The translations under genes were made by a program, and so were the position numbers. 57,351 bases of DNA, from positions 504,502 through 561,852 of the forward strand of contig MNCI01008727.1 of the NCBI GenBank assembly GCA_015680685.1, read 5' to 3'. Of the stretch, positions 32,967-43,329 are shown piece by piece; position 1 is the first letter of the stretch; the number at the start of each line of letters is the position of its first letter. The notes below the pieces were generated by a model that was given only the letters and a program-made list of their open reading frames with translations, did no database searches and had not been told where the DNA came from. Source of the DNA: Gnetum montanum. Taxonomy: Eukaryota; Streptophyta; Gnetopsida; Gnetales; Gnetaceae.

Positions 32967-33340
32967 GAAGTGAGGCTGCTTGGCCAGGAACTTCTGCTTG
33001 GCGTAGACGTTCATGTAATCGCCGAAAACGTAGGGAGGGTAAGCCTCAGCAGCATCAACATCATGAACAAGGAGAGAAGGAGTAGGTTGGAACAACGTCT
33101 GTAGATTGGGATTATAATAAGGGGCAACAGACATGCCGGTGGAGTTGGGGGTGGCATAGATGCGATGCCAGGCGCTGCGGAGGAGACTGTTGGAGATGGC
33201 CTCCAACTGATCTCCCATGTTAAGCATGATTGAGTGCTTCATCGGTTGCACATCCACCTAGTGCCCCTCCTTGCTCTTGCATTGAAGCCCTGCAACTTGT
33301 TCATCAATATATATTTTTGTGGGGCCGGTTACTACCCTCT
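32967..33340 (-). pseudogene. ACC oxidase-like (2-oxoglutarate/Fe(II) oxygenase) fragment captured in the D 3' LTR
   Basis: The frame reads EQVAGLQCKSKEGH, a stop, then VDVQPMKHSIMLNMGDQLEA, SAWHRIYATPNSTGMSV, YYNPNLQTL and AYPPYVFGDYMNVYAKQKFL. This is the C-terminal order of plant 1-aminocyclopropane-1-carboxylate oxidase: GLQ...W(V/I)DV, HSI(V)xNxGDQLE, the HR pair holding the last Fe ligand, the R-x-S 2-oxoacid/substrate motif (here GMS, so Arg is lost), and YPxFVFxDYM. ACC oxidase makes ethylene. The N-terminal half with the HxD ligands is absent. It reads in the same sense as the element, at the start of U3. A related oxygenase family cannot be excluded, but the AYPPYVF-DYM end favours ACC oxidase. 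Confidence 0.75.
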
Positions 33341-33428
33341 GCAATTGGGCTTCCATCCTTTAATTGCGGAGAAATCTGGAGAGAGAAATTTCCATTCAAA
33401 GTGCTAAGCTAAAATTAGTGGTGTTTCA

Positions 33429-34599
33429 TTGGTCCCTCTTTGTTGACGTCTGGAGGAATTCACCCAAGAGGCGTTGACAAAGAAGTGCAAAACACCATGA
33501 GCAACAAAGCATCAAACATTAACCATTAGCCTTTGGCTAGATATTATCGCACCGTTTTCAAAAGTACATGGGATTGAGGGAATGTGGTTCAAGATGCAAG
33601 GGAATTAGTTGTAACCAGGGAAGCTAGGAGGTTAAGGGCTATGATTGCTATTGGGATTTGTGGGAGAGGAATGGTTTTTTGTGCACAAGTCATGTCATTG
33701 GTCCTTGTCAACGACCAGGTTTTCATTAGACTCGAAACCAAGACATAGGTGGTGCATTCTTTGGAGAAACGGGACTCTTATAGAGTATTTGCGGGGCCTG
33801 TTGTAAATAGCCAAAGCCACGTGATGATGTGAATCATGGTCTCTTTGAGACACAAGTGTAACTGTTTTTCAAGACAATTGCCTTCTCACCTGGGGCTTGT
33901 ATGAGAATGGCCAATAGTCTTTTGTTTATGATGTCAACGGGGTCTTGAAGATCTTTTCCGTGCATTTTGCTCTTTGACCATTTTTTTGTTTTCTTTTTGT
34001 TTTCTTATTTTTTTTGTCTTTATTTCATTTTTCTTTTATTTTTGGTCTTTTTGAAAGAGCTTTCTTTTTGTGCCATGCTCGTGTTTGAGCACTTGCATTT
34101 TGCATCATGTACTGTGTATCATGTTTTGCATCGCAACTGCTTAGAGAGTTATAGTGTGCAACAGTGTATCAAGAGTTTTGAGATGAGTAAAATGTATCAG
34201 GGGGGTGTAATTGAATAGGCTAAGGGGAGCATGATGGGGAAATAGGGGATACATCGGGAGTTGAGAATGTACTTATGAATGGATTGATTAACCCAGTCGC
34301 GTGCGTTAGGAAAAACATGATACCTTGTCATCATGATGAAGTGCATCTATGCACGAATTCCTTAGAAGTGTCATCCTGCAAACACAACTCAAAGAAGATA
34401 AGAAAACCACAAATGAAACAATTAGCTAAACACTTTAAACTAGGAGATGGAGTCACCACGTGCAATTTTCAAAATAGACAGAATCATGAACAACATCAGT
34501 TTCATTAGGCCCCATGAGATGAATCATGCAACAAGTCTTTGTGGAACAGGAACAACCAACTGCAACAACAGATCTTTTCAAGTTTTGCCTGGTCATTGA
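33429..34599 (-). other. 3' noncoding tract of element D, LTR-proximal part
   Basis: Purine tract AAAGAGGGACCAA (minus strand, 33429-33441) precedes the 3' LTR. No domain is found in the small frames here (33967-34218, 34275-34508). Confidence 0.6.
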
Positions 34600-34822
34600 T
34601 GATGTCGCTAGTTTATAGTCTTAGCGGACTGTCATGGGTTAGTTTCACGTCATAACCCCTTGGACGGTGCCAGTTTAGTGTCGTAGCAGACGGTGCATTA
34701 CTAGTTTATAGTCATAGCAGACTATGAAGAGGAAAACTAGTTTATAGTCTTAGTGGACTCTGGATGCTGGTTTTATGTCATGGCGGACAGATGTAGTAGT
34801 TTAGTGTCATACCGAACATGTC
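34600..34822 (+). repeat. Diverged copies of the D repeat core
   Basis: About eight irregular copies of TAGTTTATAGTCTTAGCGGAC-like sequence (plus strand), differing in spacing. They share the core AGTTT-N-A-N-GTCAT with the regular arrays at 34823-35229 and 39289-39477. Confidence 0.7.
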
Positions 34823-35229
34823 TCTGTGGTATCAGTTTTAAGTCATGAACCAGGACTACTCTGTGGTATCAGTTTTAAGTCATGATCTAGGACTATTCTG
34901 TGGTATTAGTTTTAAGTCATGACCCAGGACTATTCTGTGGTATCAGTTTTAAGTGATGATCCAGGACTATTCTGTGGTATCAGTTTTAAGTCATGATCTA
35001 GGACTTTTCTGTGGTATCAGTTTTAAGTCATGATCCAAGACTTTTCTGTGGTATCAGTTTTAAGTCATGATCCAGGACTATTCTATGGTATCAGTTTTAA
35101 GTCATGACCCAGGACTATTCTGTGGTATCAGTTTTAAGTCATGATCCAGGACTATTATGTGGTATCAGTTTTAAGTCATGATCTAGGACTTTTCTGTGGT
35201 ATCAGTTTTGAGTCATGATCCAGTACTTT
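34823..35229 (+). repeat. 37-bp minisatellite, 11 units, in the D 3' tract
   Basis: Eleven head-to-tail units of TCTGTGGTATCAGTTTTAAG...TCATGATCCAGGACTAT with few differences. There are no spacers, so this is not a CRISPR array. Such arrays are known in the 3' untranslated part of Tat/Ogre elements. Confidence 0.95.
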
Positions 35230-35470
35230 TACATACCTTAAGTTTGTCAGATGTAGTACCTCTTCAAGTACAAGTGGTTTGTAGGATTGGCGATCTTGTT
35301 TCCGTCTATGTCAGCAAGTTTGAATGCTCCATTTTTGTATGCCTTGGTGACTAAATAAGGCCCTTCCCAGTTGGCTGAGAATTTACTTGGATGTTCTGGG
35401 CGGCCTTAATCACTAAATCTCCTTCTTTAATCAGGCGTTTATGGAGATCGTGCTTGTGCCTTTGTCTCTG
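35230..35470 (-). other. Sequence between the D minisatellite and integrase
   Basis: Minus strand continues the integrase C-terminal end in a broken frame (near 35340-35460: a lysine-rich, GDLV-like stretch of the chromo/SH3-type end). Nothing else seen. Confidence 0.4.
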
Positions 35471-36434
35471 CTATTTTTGGTACCATTCAATTTGATCAAG
35501 AGTTCGTATACATTCCTCCTCTACTGTGTCGAGGTCAGTAATGCGTAATTCATTGTTTTGACTTTCATCAAGGAGACTGGAGAGAGTTATCCGCAATGAG
35601 GGAACCTGCAATTCTAAAGGTAAAATAGCTTCAGATCTGTATACAAGACTATATGGAGTTTTACCTGTGGATGTTCGATGTGTCGTTCTATAAGCCCACA
35701 ATGCGTAGACCAATTGTTCATGCCATCGTTTCTTGCTCTGATTCAGCATCTTTTTGAGTATCATGATGATAGTTTTATTTGTAGCCTCCGCTTGACCATT
35801 ACGCTGTGGGTAGTAAGGTGATGAAAATGCATGTTTAATGCCTAGACTTTCATAAAAAAAATTTGGTATCTGCGCTGCTGAATTATGGCCCATTATTGGT
35901 AACGATGGTCATTGGAACACCAAAATGGGTTATAATATTTTCCATTATAAAGGTGCACAAGTGTTTTGACGTGGTCTTCCTAAGAGGAATAGCTTCCACC
36001 CATTTTGTGAAATATTCAGTTGTAGTGATTATGAAGCTATGACCTGCTGAAGATGATGGTGTTATTGGTCCAATTAAATCTAAACCCCATTTTTGGAATG
36101 GCCATGTGATTTGTGCGGTATGCAGTTCGTTAGGTGACACATGTATTAGATTATTATGCTTTTGGCAGATGTCACATGTTCTAACCTTGGAGATGCAGTT
36201 GTATTCCATGTGTGGCCAGTAATAGCCTAAGTGCCTAATCTTTGTTGCCATTGCTTTAGGTGCTATGTGTCCTTCACAAAGTCCTTCATGGATTTGTTCT
36301 ACAATTGTTTGACCATCAGTGCTACTAACACATGTTAGCAAAATACCTTCATATGATTTACAACACAAGGTGTCACCTATTAATGTGTATTGGTGAGAGC
36401 GTTTTCGTATGGCGTCCTTTTGAGCATGTGTCAA
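35471..36434 (-). pseudogene. Integrase of element D
   Basis: HHCC zinc finger: HEGLCEGH ... CDICQK. Core: WGLDLIGPI (first Asp), then MTIVTNNGP, where DNG is expected, so the second catalytic Asp is Asn. A frame break at about 35885 is followed by SSPYYPQRNGQAEATNK with the catalytic Glu, WHEQLVYALWAYRTT and TPYSLVY. Nonfunctional by frameshift and by the Asp loss. Confidence 0.85.
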
Positions 36435-36485
36435 GTGTTGTGGAGGTTTGCCTTTTAGAAGATACTCTTTTACGTCATCATACCA

Positions 36486-37145
36486 TTATATTGTGTGTGT
36501 TGTACTAACAGATGCTATAGGCACTTCACTTAGAGTGTTAATTATAGGTTCGGCACAACTGGTTATAGAACTAGGCAATGCATGAAACATTTTAGGCGTC
36601 ATGTTTAAGGCTAGTGTGGCAAGTGCATCAGCAATGGTATTCTTGCTTCTAGGGACGTGTTGTATATCCATTTCTAGTAGTTTTGTCACTAGATGTTTAG
36701 TCTAATCACAATACAGTTGCAAATGGAGAGCTTTGCATGTGTAGGCTTCAGTGACTTGATTAATAACTAATTGCGAATCACCTCGAACTATAAGACGTGA
36801 GATTCCTAAAGTTAGCGCTATTTGAAGTCCTCTAAGAAGACCTTCGTATTCTGCTATGTTATTGGTGCAAGGAAAGTTTAAGCGATAAGCAGAAGGTTGG
36901 ATTTCCCCAGAGGGGTATATTAAGATAGCTACGGCACTCCCTCCTCGAGAGGTCGAGGCCCCATCAAAGTAGAGAATTTCCTCATAATTATCAGGTACAG
37001 TGTCTATACTGTTAACATTTTCATCTAGGAATTCGGGGTTTATTGTTGTTTGATCATGTGTCGGTGAGACAGTTAATTGCATGGCTATTGCTTGACCTTT
37101 TGTGGAAGATTGAACGACATAGTGTAAATCAAATTCTACAATCAT
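36486..37145 (-). pseudogene. Second (archaeal-like) RNase H of element D
   Basis: ILYFDGASTSRGGSAVAIL carries the first catalytic Asp, NNIAEYEGLLRGLQIAL the Glu, and LIVRGDSQLVINQV the next Asp. The last part is in another frame at 36689-36486 (VPRSKNTIADALATLA, with the final Asp). This domain is the hallmark of Tat elements, which gained it besides the normal RNase H. It degrades RNA in the RNA-DNA hybrid. Confidence 0.85.
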
Positions 37146-37540
37146 CGCTTTCCACCTAGCTAACCTACTTGACTCATAGATGTTATTAGTGATGGCACAG
37201 AGAACATTATCTTTGTAAATGATGTAAACTTGATTATGGAAGAGATAATGTCACCATTTCTTCAAAGATAAGACAAGGGAAAGACGTGATTTTTCTACAT
37301 CGTTGTATCATTGTTCATGGGCTATTAAAGCATGGCTTAGATAGTATACAGGGATCTCGGCCCCATCTTGACATTTTTGACAAAGCATGGATGCGATGGA
37401 CAAACTAGAAGTTGCAAGATAGATGTAGAAAGGTTTGTCACTTTGTGGAGGATAAATAGTTGGTAGTTGGGCCAACTCTTGTTTTATGTTCTCAAATGCT
37501 TCTTGGCATTATTGAGTCCATTGGAAATGTACATTCTTTC
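37146..37540 (-). pseudogene. Canonical RNase H of element D
   Basis: Translation between RT and the second RNase H reads PFYIYLATSSLSIASMLCQ, PVYYLSHALIAHEQ, YNDVEKSRLSLVLSLKKW and QVYIIYKDNVLCAITNN, with stops in place of a few Gln/Trp codons. This matches the degenerate RT-linked RNase H of Tat elements. Confidence 0.75.
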
Positions 37541-38690
37541 ATAATAGATGTTGCATGGGACTCAACTTATCCGTCAACCTTTCGATAAAGCATCTAATGA
37601 ATTGCAGTCTACCTTGGAGGTCACGTAGTTCGGTAAGGTTTCTTGGTGGTTGCATATTGGTTATTGCTTTAACCTTATCAGGGTCTACCTGGATCCCTAT
37701 TTCAGAAACTAGGAAAGCAAGCATTTTTCCTGTTTTAACACCAAAGACACACTTTTTTGGGTTGAGCCTAAGGTCATATTTGAGACAACGTTTAAGCACT
37801 AAATCTAGATCTTTTGCATGTTATTTAGTTGTTTTAGAATTGACCGCTATATCATCAAAATAATCATTGAGCAAACTAAGCATGTAGTCACTAAATATAT
37901 ATGTCATTACTTGTTGATATGTAGCACCCGCATTCTTAAGGCCAAATGGCATCATCGCATAACAAAATGTCTCCCAAGGTGTCATAAAAGTTGTTCTAAG
38001 TTGATGCTCTGGATTAATTCTTATCTGATTGTAGCTTGAAAATCCGTCCATAAAGGATAATAATGCATGCCCAGCTGTTGTGTCAATAAGTTAATCAATA
38101 TTGGGTAGGGGAAAGTCGTCTTTTATAGTGGCTATGTTGAGGTCACGAAAATCAATACATATGCATATACTACCGTTCTTCTTGGGGACTACAACAATGT
38201 TTGACACCCAATCGAAATAGTCAATGGCTCAAATGAAACTGGCTTGGTAAAGCTTTGTGATCTCAGCGCGGACTACTAATGCAACTTTGGATCTAACCTT
38301 TCGTGCTTTTTGTTTTACTGGTTTGATTTTTTCATCAAGGATAATGTTATGTTGGATGATCTGAGGGTCTAGTCCTAGCATGTTTGTATATGACCATGCA
38401 AATGTTTTTATGTTGTCTTTTAATACTTGAGTGATGTCACCTACGAGTTGCAGATCTAGTAAGGCACTTAATTTCAAGGTCTTGGCTTCGTCATTAACTG
38501 TGGTAATGGGGATCTCAATCAGAGGATCTTCAGTGATATTGTTAGCTTCTAAGTCTAGAGTTTTGGCTACGTTTTTAGGCCAGTCTGACGTTTCTGAGTG
38601 GAGGCTATCAAATTGGTATAGGTGGATGGATTTAGATCCAAAGATTCTGGGCGAATTGCTCTTTGTATATCTCCGTATGGTTCATTGAGA
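37539..38690 (-). pseudogene. Reverse transcriptase of element D
   Basis: Three frames. 38685-38229: RT lead-in and N-terminus (FAWSYTNMLGLDPQIIQHNI). 38051-37821: MDGFSSYNQIRINPEHQLRT, MPFGLKNAGATYQQ and active site NDYFDDIAV (YxDD). 37799-37539: CLKYDLRLNPKKCVFGV and LQGRLQFIRCFI (thumb/connection). The segment 38051-38229 carries the fingers in a broken frame. Dead by frameshift. Confidence 0.85.
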
Positions 38691-39488
38691 GACAATTTTG
38701 AGAGGATGTTGTGGTTGGCCATGATACTCGCTCCTGCCAATTAAAACAGGAGCGAAATAAGAGACACTCCCTCAGTAAGAGAGTTACAAAGTGTAAATGA
38801 TCATAGGATAATTAAGCTGGTGGAATGTATAAAGAATGATGTAATAGCCTGAATTTAATAGTGGTATAAAATGGGTGCATCATTATCTTTATGTTTCATG
38901 TAAATATTTTTGTCATTTTTCATATTTTTTATTATTATTTTTTGTTTTCTAGAGTATATGTGTGCAACTAAATGTAACATAAATTTCTAAAGTGTAGAGC
39001 AAGATGTAAGGTAAATACTTGGAAAAGAAAGCAACGACCATGTAAGAATCTAAATCGTAACTTGTAACCTGTAAGCAAAAATTCAATGTGAGATGACGAG
39101 AGTTCGTAAATTTGTAACTTGTTGGCTCTAGTTTAAAGCCATTTCAGGCTTGGTACATCAATTTAAAGTCTTGATGAACTATTGCATCCGTTGTTAAAGA
39201 AAGGATTACCAGTTTTATGCCATGGTGGGCCAAAGGTAATAATGTTTTCAAGAAGTTTTAAATGGAACCGGCCATTTCTGACTGTGGCTAGTTTAATGTC
39301 ATTGCGGACATGTTGTAGTTTAACGTCATTTCAAACAGTTCATAGTTTAACGTCATTTCGAATGGTTTGTAGTTTAACATCATTTTGGACAGTTTGTAGT
39401 TTAACGTCATTTCGAATAGTTTGTAGTTTAATGTCATTTCGGACAGTTTATAGTTTAACATCATTTCGGATAGTTCGTATCATTCGTT
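38691..39488 (-). other. Noncoding spacer between protease and RT of element D
   Basis: About 800 bp with no coding signal on the minus strand, splitting pro from RT. In Ogre, a Tat relative, an intron occupies this position. The spacer holds the 27-bp array. No splice pair is proven. Confidence 0.5.
39289..39477 (+). repeat. 27-bp minisatellite, 7 units, between pro and RT of D
   Basis: Seven head-to-tail units of TAGTTTAACGTCATTTCGGA-CAGTTTG. The core AGTTTAA-GTCAT matches the 37-bp array 4 kb away. The 105-codon plus-strand frame here (SLTSFRTV repeats) is a product of the repeat. Confidence 0.95.
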
Positions 39489-40493
39489 CTAGTTGTTGAG
39501 TTGCCTCTTGATCTTTTGTAGCTTAACATGTGGGGCTGGGTGTATGGGTATGATTTTATATTCACCTTCCCCTTCATCAGTGATGTCAAAGGATAGTTCC
39601 GACCAAGAGATATTAGCAGGAATGACTCCTATGTTTGTGTCTTCTTGTGTTTCTTCAGTGCTAGTTGGGTTGTGAATCAATGTTGGGTTCACGTTTTGAT
39701 GTATGTCCATGGTTTCTTGTTTAGGCTTAATGAACTCAATTTCTGACCCTTGATCTACCTCAAGGTATGAGGAAATGATTGATGATGTTGTATCCCCATG
39801 TATGATGATCTCACCACCCTCATAAGGTAGATGTATCTCCTGATGGATTGGTGAAGATACGGCTTTAAGTTGACCTAGCCAAGGACGTCCTAGGATCAGA
39901 TTAAACCCTGGCCTTTCATCAACCACTATGAATTCAGCTGATGTAGGGAATTGGTCTTTGGCTATGAAATCTAAGGTAACGATGCCTTTTACTCCCACAC
40001 AGGAACCACTGAAGGATCTCAAGAAAGAGGTTGTTGTGGGTTGTATTTGTTCGATGAGTCCAAATTTTTTGATGATGGAAAGAGGTATTACATTTTTTGC
40101 TGCACCATCATCGACATGCACCCTACGTATTTTGAAATGATCAACCTGTATTGTTATGAACATAGGGGCCGTGGTGATTTCCCCTGTTTTCTCATCTAGC
40201 TTAATGTCCTTAACACGGAACTCTAAGGATGTGGTCTTTGATTCTTGAAGTTGTGGGGATAATACTGCATAAATGGATGGTTCATCTGTAGGAAGATCCT
40301 CACTAACAGGAATTGAAGTTAGCATCCGTATGAGAGCATCTCGATGTACTGGTGAAGTCATTACTAGGTCATACAAACTTAAAGAAGTATTCTTTTGTTT
40401 TAAGGCTTGTGTGACCTGGGCCAATGCATTAGCTAGGTCTTTACCATTTGGGACATTCTTATCCATAGAGATTTGGTCCATTTGACCTAACAT
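39489..40493 (-). pseudogene. Aspartic protease of element D
   Basis: 334 open codons with VHVDDGAAKNVIPLSIIKKFG (retropepsin D-D/T/S-G), GVKGIVTLDF, FIVVDERPGFNLILGRPWL. Ends at TAG 39491-39489 (KRQLNN). Upstream, in the same frame, two TGA codons (40494-40510) separate it from a coding stretch LTDRLIRECLEIEKREH...NPTFSATN, so it was once fused to Gag. Cleaves the polyprotein. Confidence 0.85.
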
Positions 40494-40718
40494 TCATATT
40501 TCTCATGGAGGGGTTGTTATGTTAGTAGCTGAGAATGTTGGGTTTGGGATATGACTTGTACTAGGCTCATTAACGGACGAACTCATGGGAACGGTGCTTA
40601 GTGGTGTAGGCTTTGGCAGTCCTAATTCATGTCCATGGTTCTTTCTCTCCATGTGCTCTCTTTTTTCTATTTCTAAGCACTCTCTTATTAGCCTATCGGT
40701 AAGACGTTCTCACAAAGG

Positions 40719-43247
40719 TCATCGAGAAGTGGAGGTGGGTTGTGTGCCAGGGTGTTTTGGCACCTGGACCACAAAGGGATTGGGTCGGTTTCTAGATGGT
40801 ATGTTTGTTGTGGTGGCAACCGAAGGAGGTATGCGGATGATGAATGGTTTTGATGGTGTGGGGGACGTGCGTGTGGTAAAAGGGGTTTGAGGAGATGTTG
40901 AGGTAGGTGTGTTTTCTGAAGGCCTCCGAATCACAAAAGGTCTTCGCGGAATGTCTTGTCTGTTTTCCATATGGATAGTATTAATCACAAATGAGGCATC
41001 GTTGGTTTTGGTATTGAGAGGATCTTTGTAGACCCCCATGGATTGGTTTTGAGGCCTTATCGGGTTTGTCTCATCAAACACTACTTCGCCCCCATCTATC
41101 ATGCATTGTATGTCTTGTTTCAACGCAAAACAATAATCAGTCCCATGACCACACAGTTGATGATATTCACAAAACCTATCCAACCTAAAGCCTTTTGGAA
41201 TGGGAGGTTCATTGGCTGTTGCTAAGGCTGGATTTTTAGCCAATTCGCAAAAGCGATCATGTCTTTGTGAGGCCGCAGGAGACATTTGTTTGTGTTGAAT
41301 TAGCCCAGCCTTTAGAAGTTGATCAAGTAGTTGTAAAGGCTTCATGGGAAATGGTGTGTATTGAGTAGGGTCTTTTCTTTCGAAGGTACGTGCATGACCT
41401 GTGTTTTTGTTTCTATTTGAGGAACTTTCAGGTGTTTGAGTGGGTGCTATTCTTTCATAGTTGTTTGGGATAGTGGGTTGTTTTTCCTCAGCCACTGCTG
41501 CTACCATTGTTTTGGATTTATCTTTCCTTATGTGTTGGCTTCTAAAGGTTGAGTAGGCTAGGTCATTACTTATTTGTTCCGCTTCTTCTATGTCTTTGAT
41601 TTGTACGAATTCTTGGCTCAATGTGCAGGCTTTCAGGTAGTAAAGTTTTGACTTAATAAAGTCATTCACCGCTGATTTGAGGATAGTGAGTAAATATGTT
41701 TCGGGGATAGGTTCGTGAAGTTCGTTTAAGGTTGCACTCCACCTTTGAATAAATTTCTGTGCCGGCTCTAAAGGTGCTTGTTTAATTTGAATCAAGCTAT
41801 CTAATGTGGCTTCAGGTTTCAAATTGTACTTGAAACGAGTGACAAACTGATGCAGCAAATTTTCTAAAGAAGATATGGAGCTACGGGGTAAAGATCGGTA
41901 CCAGTCTAAGGCTTTTCTAGTTACGGACATTGCAAACACTCGCAAGATTACATGGGGCCATGCTTGAAGTAAAAGGCTTTTGGTTCTAAATGTCACTAGA
42001 TGGGCATTTGGGTCCCCTTCTCCATTGTACTTGGTTAGTTGAGGTAATGAGACTCCTTTTGGCAAGGTCAAGGGTGGAACTGAGGGGTCAATTGGATCAT
42101 CTTGATAGAAATCTAGTACCCTGACTTCCTCATTGTTGAAATTTTTAAGGCGTTTTAATTTTTTTGCCAACGAGTGCACCACTCTTTATATGTCTGCCCA
42201 TTCTTGGGCGGTAGGCAAACCAATGAATTGAGTTGATTGTGGATGATAATGGTTTAATTGTGGCATTGTTTGTGGAAAATTAGGTTGTTGGGCTAACATT
42301 TGTTGTGGTGGGATGGTATTCGAGACTGAGACTACCGGTGGGACCCACTGCCCAGCCATAGGTTGTGAGGTAACACCTTGTACATGTTGGGTAGTAGTAA
42401 TCAATGGTGCCCTATGAATTTGCATCTGGGATATGTAATGGGTGGATGTGGAAGCTGGTATAACTGACGGTATTCCAATTACTTGAGGTTGGAGGATTGA
42501 CCCTATGTTGGTTTGGGTGAGTTGTTGGGACTGTACTGGTGGAGGAATTATGGAAGTGGATGCATTAGAGTGAATGTTTTTGAGCATGGAGAAGATAGGA
42601 ATGGAATGGGGAACAGGTGCTTGAATGTTTTTGGATGAAGAAGGAAACATAGTTTCTTCTAGGAAAGGATGGGATAATAGGTTTGTGTGGGCATGGGGGC
42701 TAATAGTATGGTATGATTCTCCATGTTCAGATTGGGCTGCAAAGTCATCTCCTTCGTCTTGAGGCTCTATGGGAGGTAGTTGTAAGGCTTGACTTCTAGT
42801 CATAAGAAGTTGGGATATGAGTTTATGATGGTTTTCAGATAGTGGGATTATGTCAAAAGCTGAAGGGATAAAATCATGTCCTCCTTTATGGATGAATTCA
42901 TATTCTCGCATAGCTTCCCTCTCTATACGATCAATGGGTAGGTTGGCTTGGATCTTAACACAGATAAAATTATATTGTTCGGGTGTAAGAGTTGCATGAA
43001 TAGGAAATTTGCCTTGTAGCCTAAGGGATTGGCGTGTAGGGCCTTGAGGATTTATGTGTTCAATAACGGTTATAGATTCCGTAGCAGTCATAGGATTTGA
43101 AGCAATTGGTAGTGTTACTGGGTTGACTTGGGAAGATTCCATGATAAATGTGAATGGACTAGGATAGACGAATGGAGTTGGATCGTAAGCAGTTGTAGTG
43201 TAGGGTAACACAAGCTTAGTGTGATCAATAGGAATGAAGAGACTCAA
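40719..43247 (-). pseudogene. Gag of element D with one in-frame stop
   Basis: The frames 43247-42186 (353 codons) and 42182-40719 (487 codons) are in the same register; a single TAA (ADI-stop-RVVHS) near 42187 separates them. The first half is Pro/Gln/Thr-rich with no domain. The second has the gag core (LPQLTKYNGEGDPNAHLVTF, ALDWYRSLPRSSISS, FVTRFKYN) and the zinc-knuckle-like RFCEYHQLCGHGTDYCFALK usual for Tat gag. Total would be over 840 residues. The first ATG (43247) is only about 80 bases past the LTR. Stop could be decay (CAA to TAA) or a readthrough point. Confidence 0.8.
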
Positions 43248-43307
43248 ATGGGCAAGATGGATGAGTTTTGATAGGTAGCGAGGTTTTAATCAATAACAAG
43301 AAAGTGG

Positions 43308-43329
43308 CCCTCCTTCTAGCGCCAAAAAT
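43308..43329 (-). promoter_or_regulatory. Primer-binding site of element D
   Basis: Minus strand TTTTTGGCGCTAGAAGGAGG lies just after the LTR end GGATGGTACA. It starts TGG as sites complementary to a tRNA CCA end do. I do not assign the tRNA. Confidence 0.6.

Larger units (their letters stand above)
31521..33428 (-). repeat. 3' LTR of element D (1908 bp)
   Basis: Minus strand TGAAACACCAC...GGATGGTATA; the terminal CA is mutated to TA. In order (minus): host oxygenase fragment, C/T-rich minisatellite, TATA box CTATAAATAC (32141-32150), purine-rich leader, U5. Collinear with 43330-45254. Confidence 0.9.

Noticed and set aside
32469-33257. 262-codon open frame in the D LTR as a gene
   Set aside because: Only the first 97 codons are oxygenase-like; the rest is translation of a C/T-rich minisatellite, and the whole lies in an LTR.
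34823-35229. CRISPR-like array
   Set aside because: Units are directly adjacent with no spacers, in a plant retrotransposon; it is a minisatellite.
39182-39499. 105-codon plus frame of repeated SLTSFRTV
   Set aside because: It is the 27-bp tandem repeat read as protein (27 is a multiple of 3).
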